DNA of 64,000 nt. Origin: Leptospira haakeii (lineage in GTDB: Bacteria; Spirochaetota; Leptospiria; Leptospirales; Leptospiraceae). The stretch is from NCBI RefSeq assembly GCF_002812045.1, contig NZ_NPEG01000004.1:62001-126000 (forward strand), read 5' to 3'. Under the pieces are notes generated by a model. That model did not search any database, was not told the DNA's origin, and saw only the letters and a program-made list of their open reading frames with translations. Below, piece by piece: positions 63,547-64,000 of this stretch (the stretch's first letter is position 1; each line of letters starts with the position of its first letter). The translations under genes and the position numbers were made by a program.

Positions 63547-63954
63547 TTATGCCTTTGCTTCTATACGGATCTTTCTTGGTTTTTCGCTCTCGAGGATCGG
63601 AAGTACTAAAGTTAAAACTCCGTCTTTTACGGATGCTTCTACCTTTTCCGAATCTATCGCAACAGGAAGCTCTAACCTGCGCTGGAATTTACCTCTGGCT
63701 CTTTCTATCCTGCGAGGTTTGTCTTGTGTGTATTCCTTCCATTCACCTGAGATGGTTAGAAGGTTATGAGCCACTGTGATGTCCAAGTCTTCCGGAGAAA
63801 GGCCTGGAACCTCGGCAGTAACTGTGATCCTGTCTTGGTCTGTATATACGTTTAGCGCAGGATATACCTGTCCGCCTTCCGAGACTGGATCGAATAAATT
63901 ATGGAATCTATTTTGAATTCTTCTGACTTCGCTAAAAAAATTTGGGGTTCTCAT
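63547..63954 (-). CDS. Small heat-shock protein Hsp20 (first of pair)
   Basis: This 135-residue alpha-crystallin protein has Val-Pro-Gly-Leu-Ser-Pro-Glu-Asp-Leu-Asp and Gly-Val-Leu-Thr-Leu-Val-Leu-Pro, with a C-terminal Arg-Lys-Ile-Arg-Ile-Glu. It is a holding chaperone that forms oligomers, perhaps mixed with the second Hsp20. The ribosome site AGGAGG lies just upstream, and CIRCE 19 bp upstream of the start codon. Confidence 0.9.
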   Translation of the reverse strand: MRTPNFFSEVRRIQNRFHNLFDPVSEGGQVYPALNVYTDQDRITVTAEVPGLSPEDLDITVAHNLLTISGEWKEYTQDKPRRIERARGKFQRRLELPVAIDSEKVEASVKDGVLTLVLPILESEKPRKIRIEAKA

Positions 63955-63973
63955 TATTGCCTCCTGGGCGTAT

Positions 63974-64000
63974 TTAGCACTTTAATACTTAGAGTGCTAA
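63974..64000. promoter_or_regulatory. CIRCE element (HrcA operator)
   Basis: TTAGCACTT-N9-GAGTGCTAA matches the CIRCE consensus TTAGCACTC-N9-GAGTGCTAA with one mismatch. It ends exactly at the window edge, upstream of the hsp20 pair, so HrcA should repress these genes at normal temperature. Confidence 0.9.

Overview
The window looks like chromosomal DNA of a spirochaete of the genus Leptospira. The supporting signs are a FlaA-family flagellar sheath protein, a DUF1577/PilZ-like protein, a bactofilin, many signal-peptide-II lipoproteins with poorly conserved bodies, Kdo transferase (a LPS-bearing diderm), a haem oxygenase, a FlgM-like protein and a DUF115/MAF-type protein. Base composition is about 40% GC by eye. 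A P1 or P2 species is likely, but this is inference and the species cannot be fixed from the sequence alone.

Layout. 1-5.6 kb: a DMT exporter, an EAL-domain protein with a small winged-helix-like partner behind two tandem palindromes, then three unrecognised exported proteins. 5.9-9.7 kb: a very large lipoprotein with FN3 and thrombospondin-type-3 motifs. 9.8-12.8 kb: haem oxygenase, MFS exporter, TetR regulator and thioesterase, with two strong operator-like palindromes. 12.9-23.6 kb: an SH3-like lipoprotein, a SrkA-like kinase, a DUF115 protein, a short SMC, thiG-thiH, a small Cys-rich protein, tRNA-Met and an unknown protein. 23.8-25.4 kb: glnA behind a near-perfect sigma-54 promoter, with a terminator. 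25.4-33.9 kb: a GT-C membrane glycosyltransferase, a helical exported protein, an alginate-export-type porin, a DsbD-like reductase, Lgt and an M23 peptidase. 33.9-41.5 kb: pcnB, recJ, bactofilin, a metal-ligand-less Fe-ADH homologue, a FlgM-like protein, rsmI and two envelope proteins. 41.5-48.5 kb: nadE, waaA, a HAD protein, a FlaA-family protein, a coiled-coil membrane protein, yggS-proC and initiator tRNA. 48.7-58.4 kb: a GGDEF protein, a small conserved protein, a duplicated retropepsin-like protein, mnmA, an ATP-grasp/FMN-dehydrogenase fusion, a DUF1577/PilZ protein, an RluA-type pseudouridine synthase and NhaC. 58.6-62.6 kb: a four-gene copper-protein cluster. 62.7-64 kb: a DUF486 protein and two Hsp20 genes behind a CIRCE element at the very end of the window.

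How the parts work together. Most of the window is core housekeeping plus envelope biogenesis (Lgt, WaaA, M23, bactofilin, DsbD-like). Three c-di-GMP-linked genes (EAL, GGDEF, PilZ-like) and several motility-linked genes (FlaA, FlgM-like, DUF115) are scattered through it. Regulation visible in the sequence includes CIRCE (heat shock), sigma-54 (nitrogen, at glnA), a TetR operator, a Fur-sized palindrome at the haem oxygenase gene, and a structured leader over the ribosome site of the DUF1577/PilZ gene.

The two best candidates for undescribed biology are the copper cluster at 58616-62643, built around a cupredoxin/beta-helix/PLDc_N-like lipoprotein, and the 754-residue ATP-grasp/FMN-dehydrogenase fusion at 52336-54600. 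No CRISPR array, insertion sequence, prophage or rRNA was seen.
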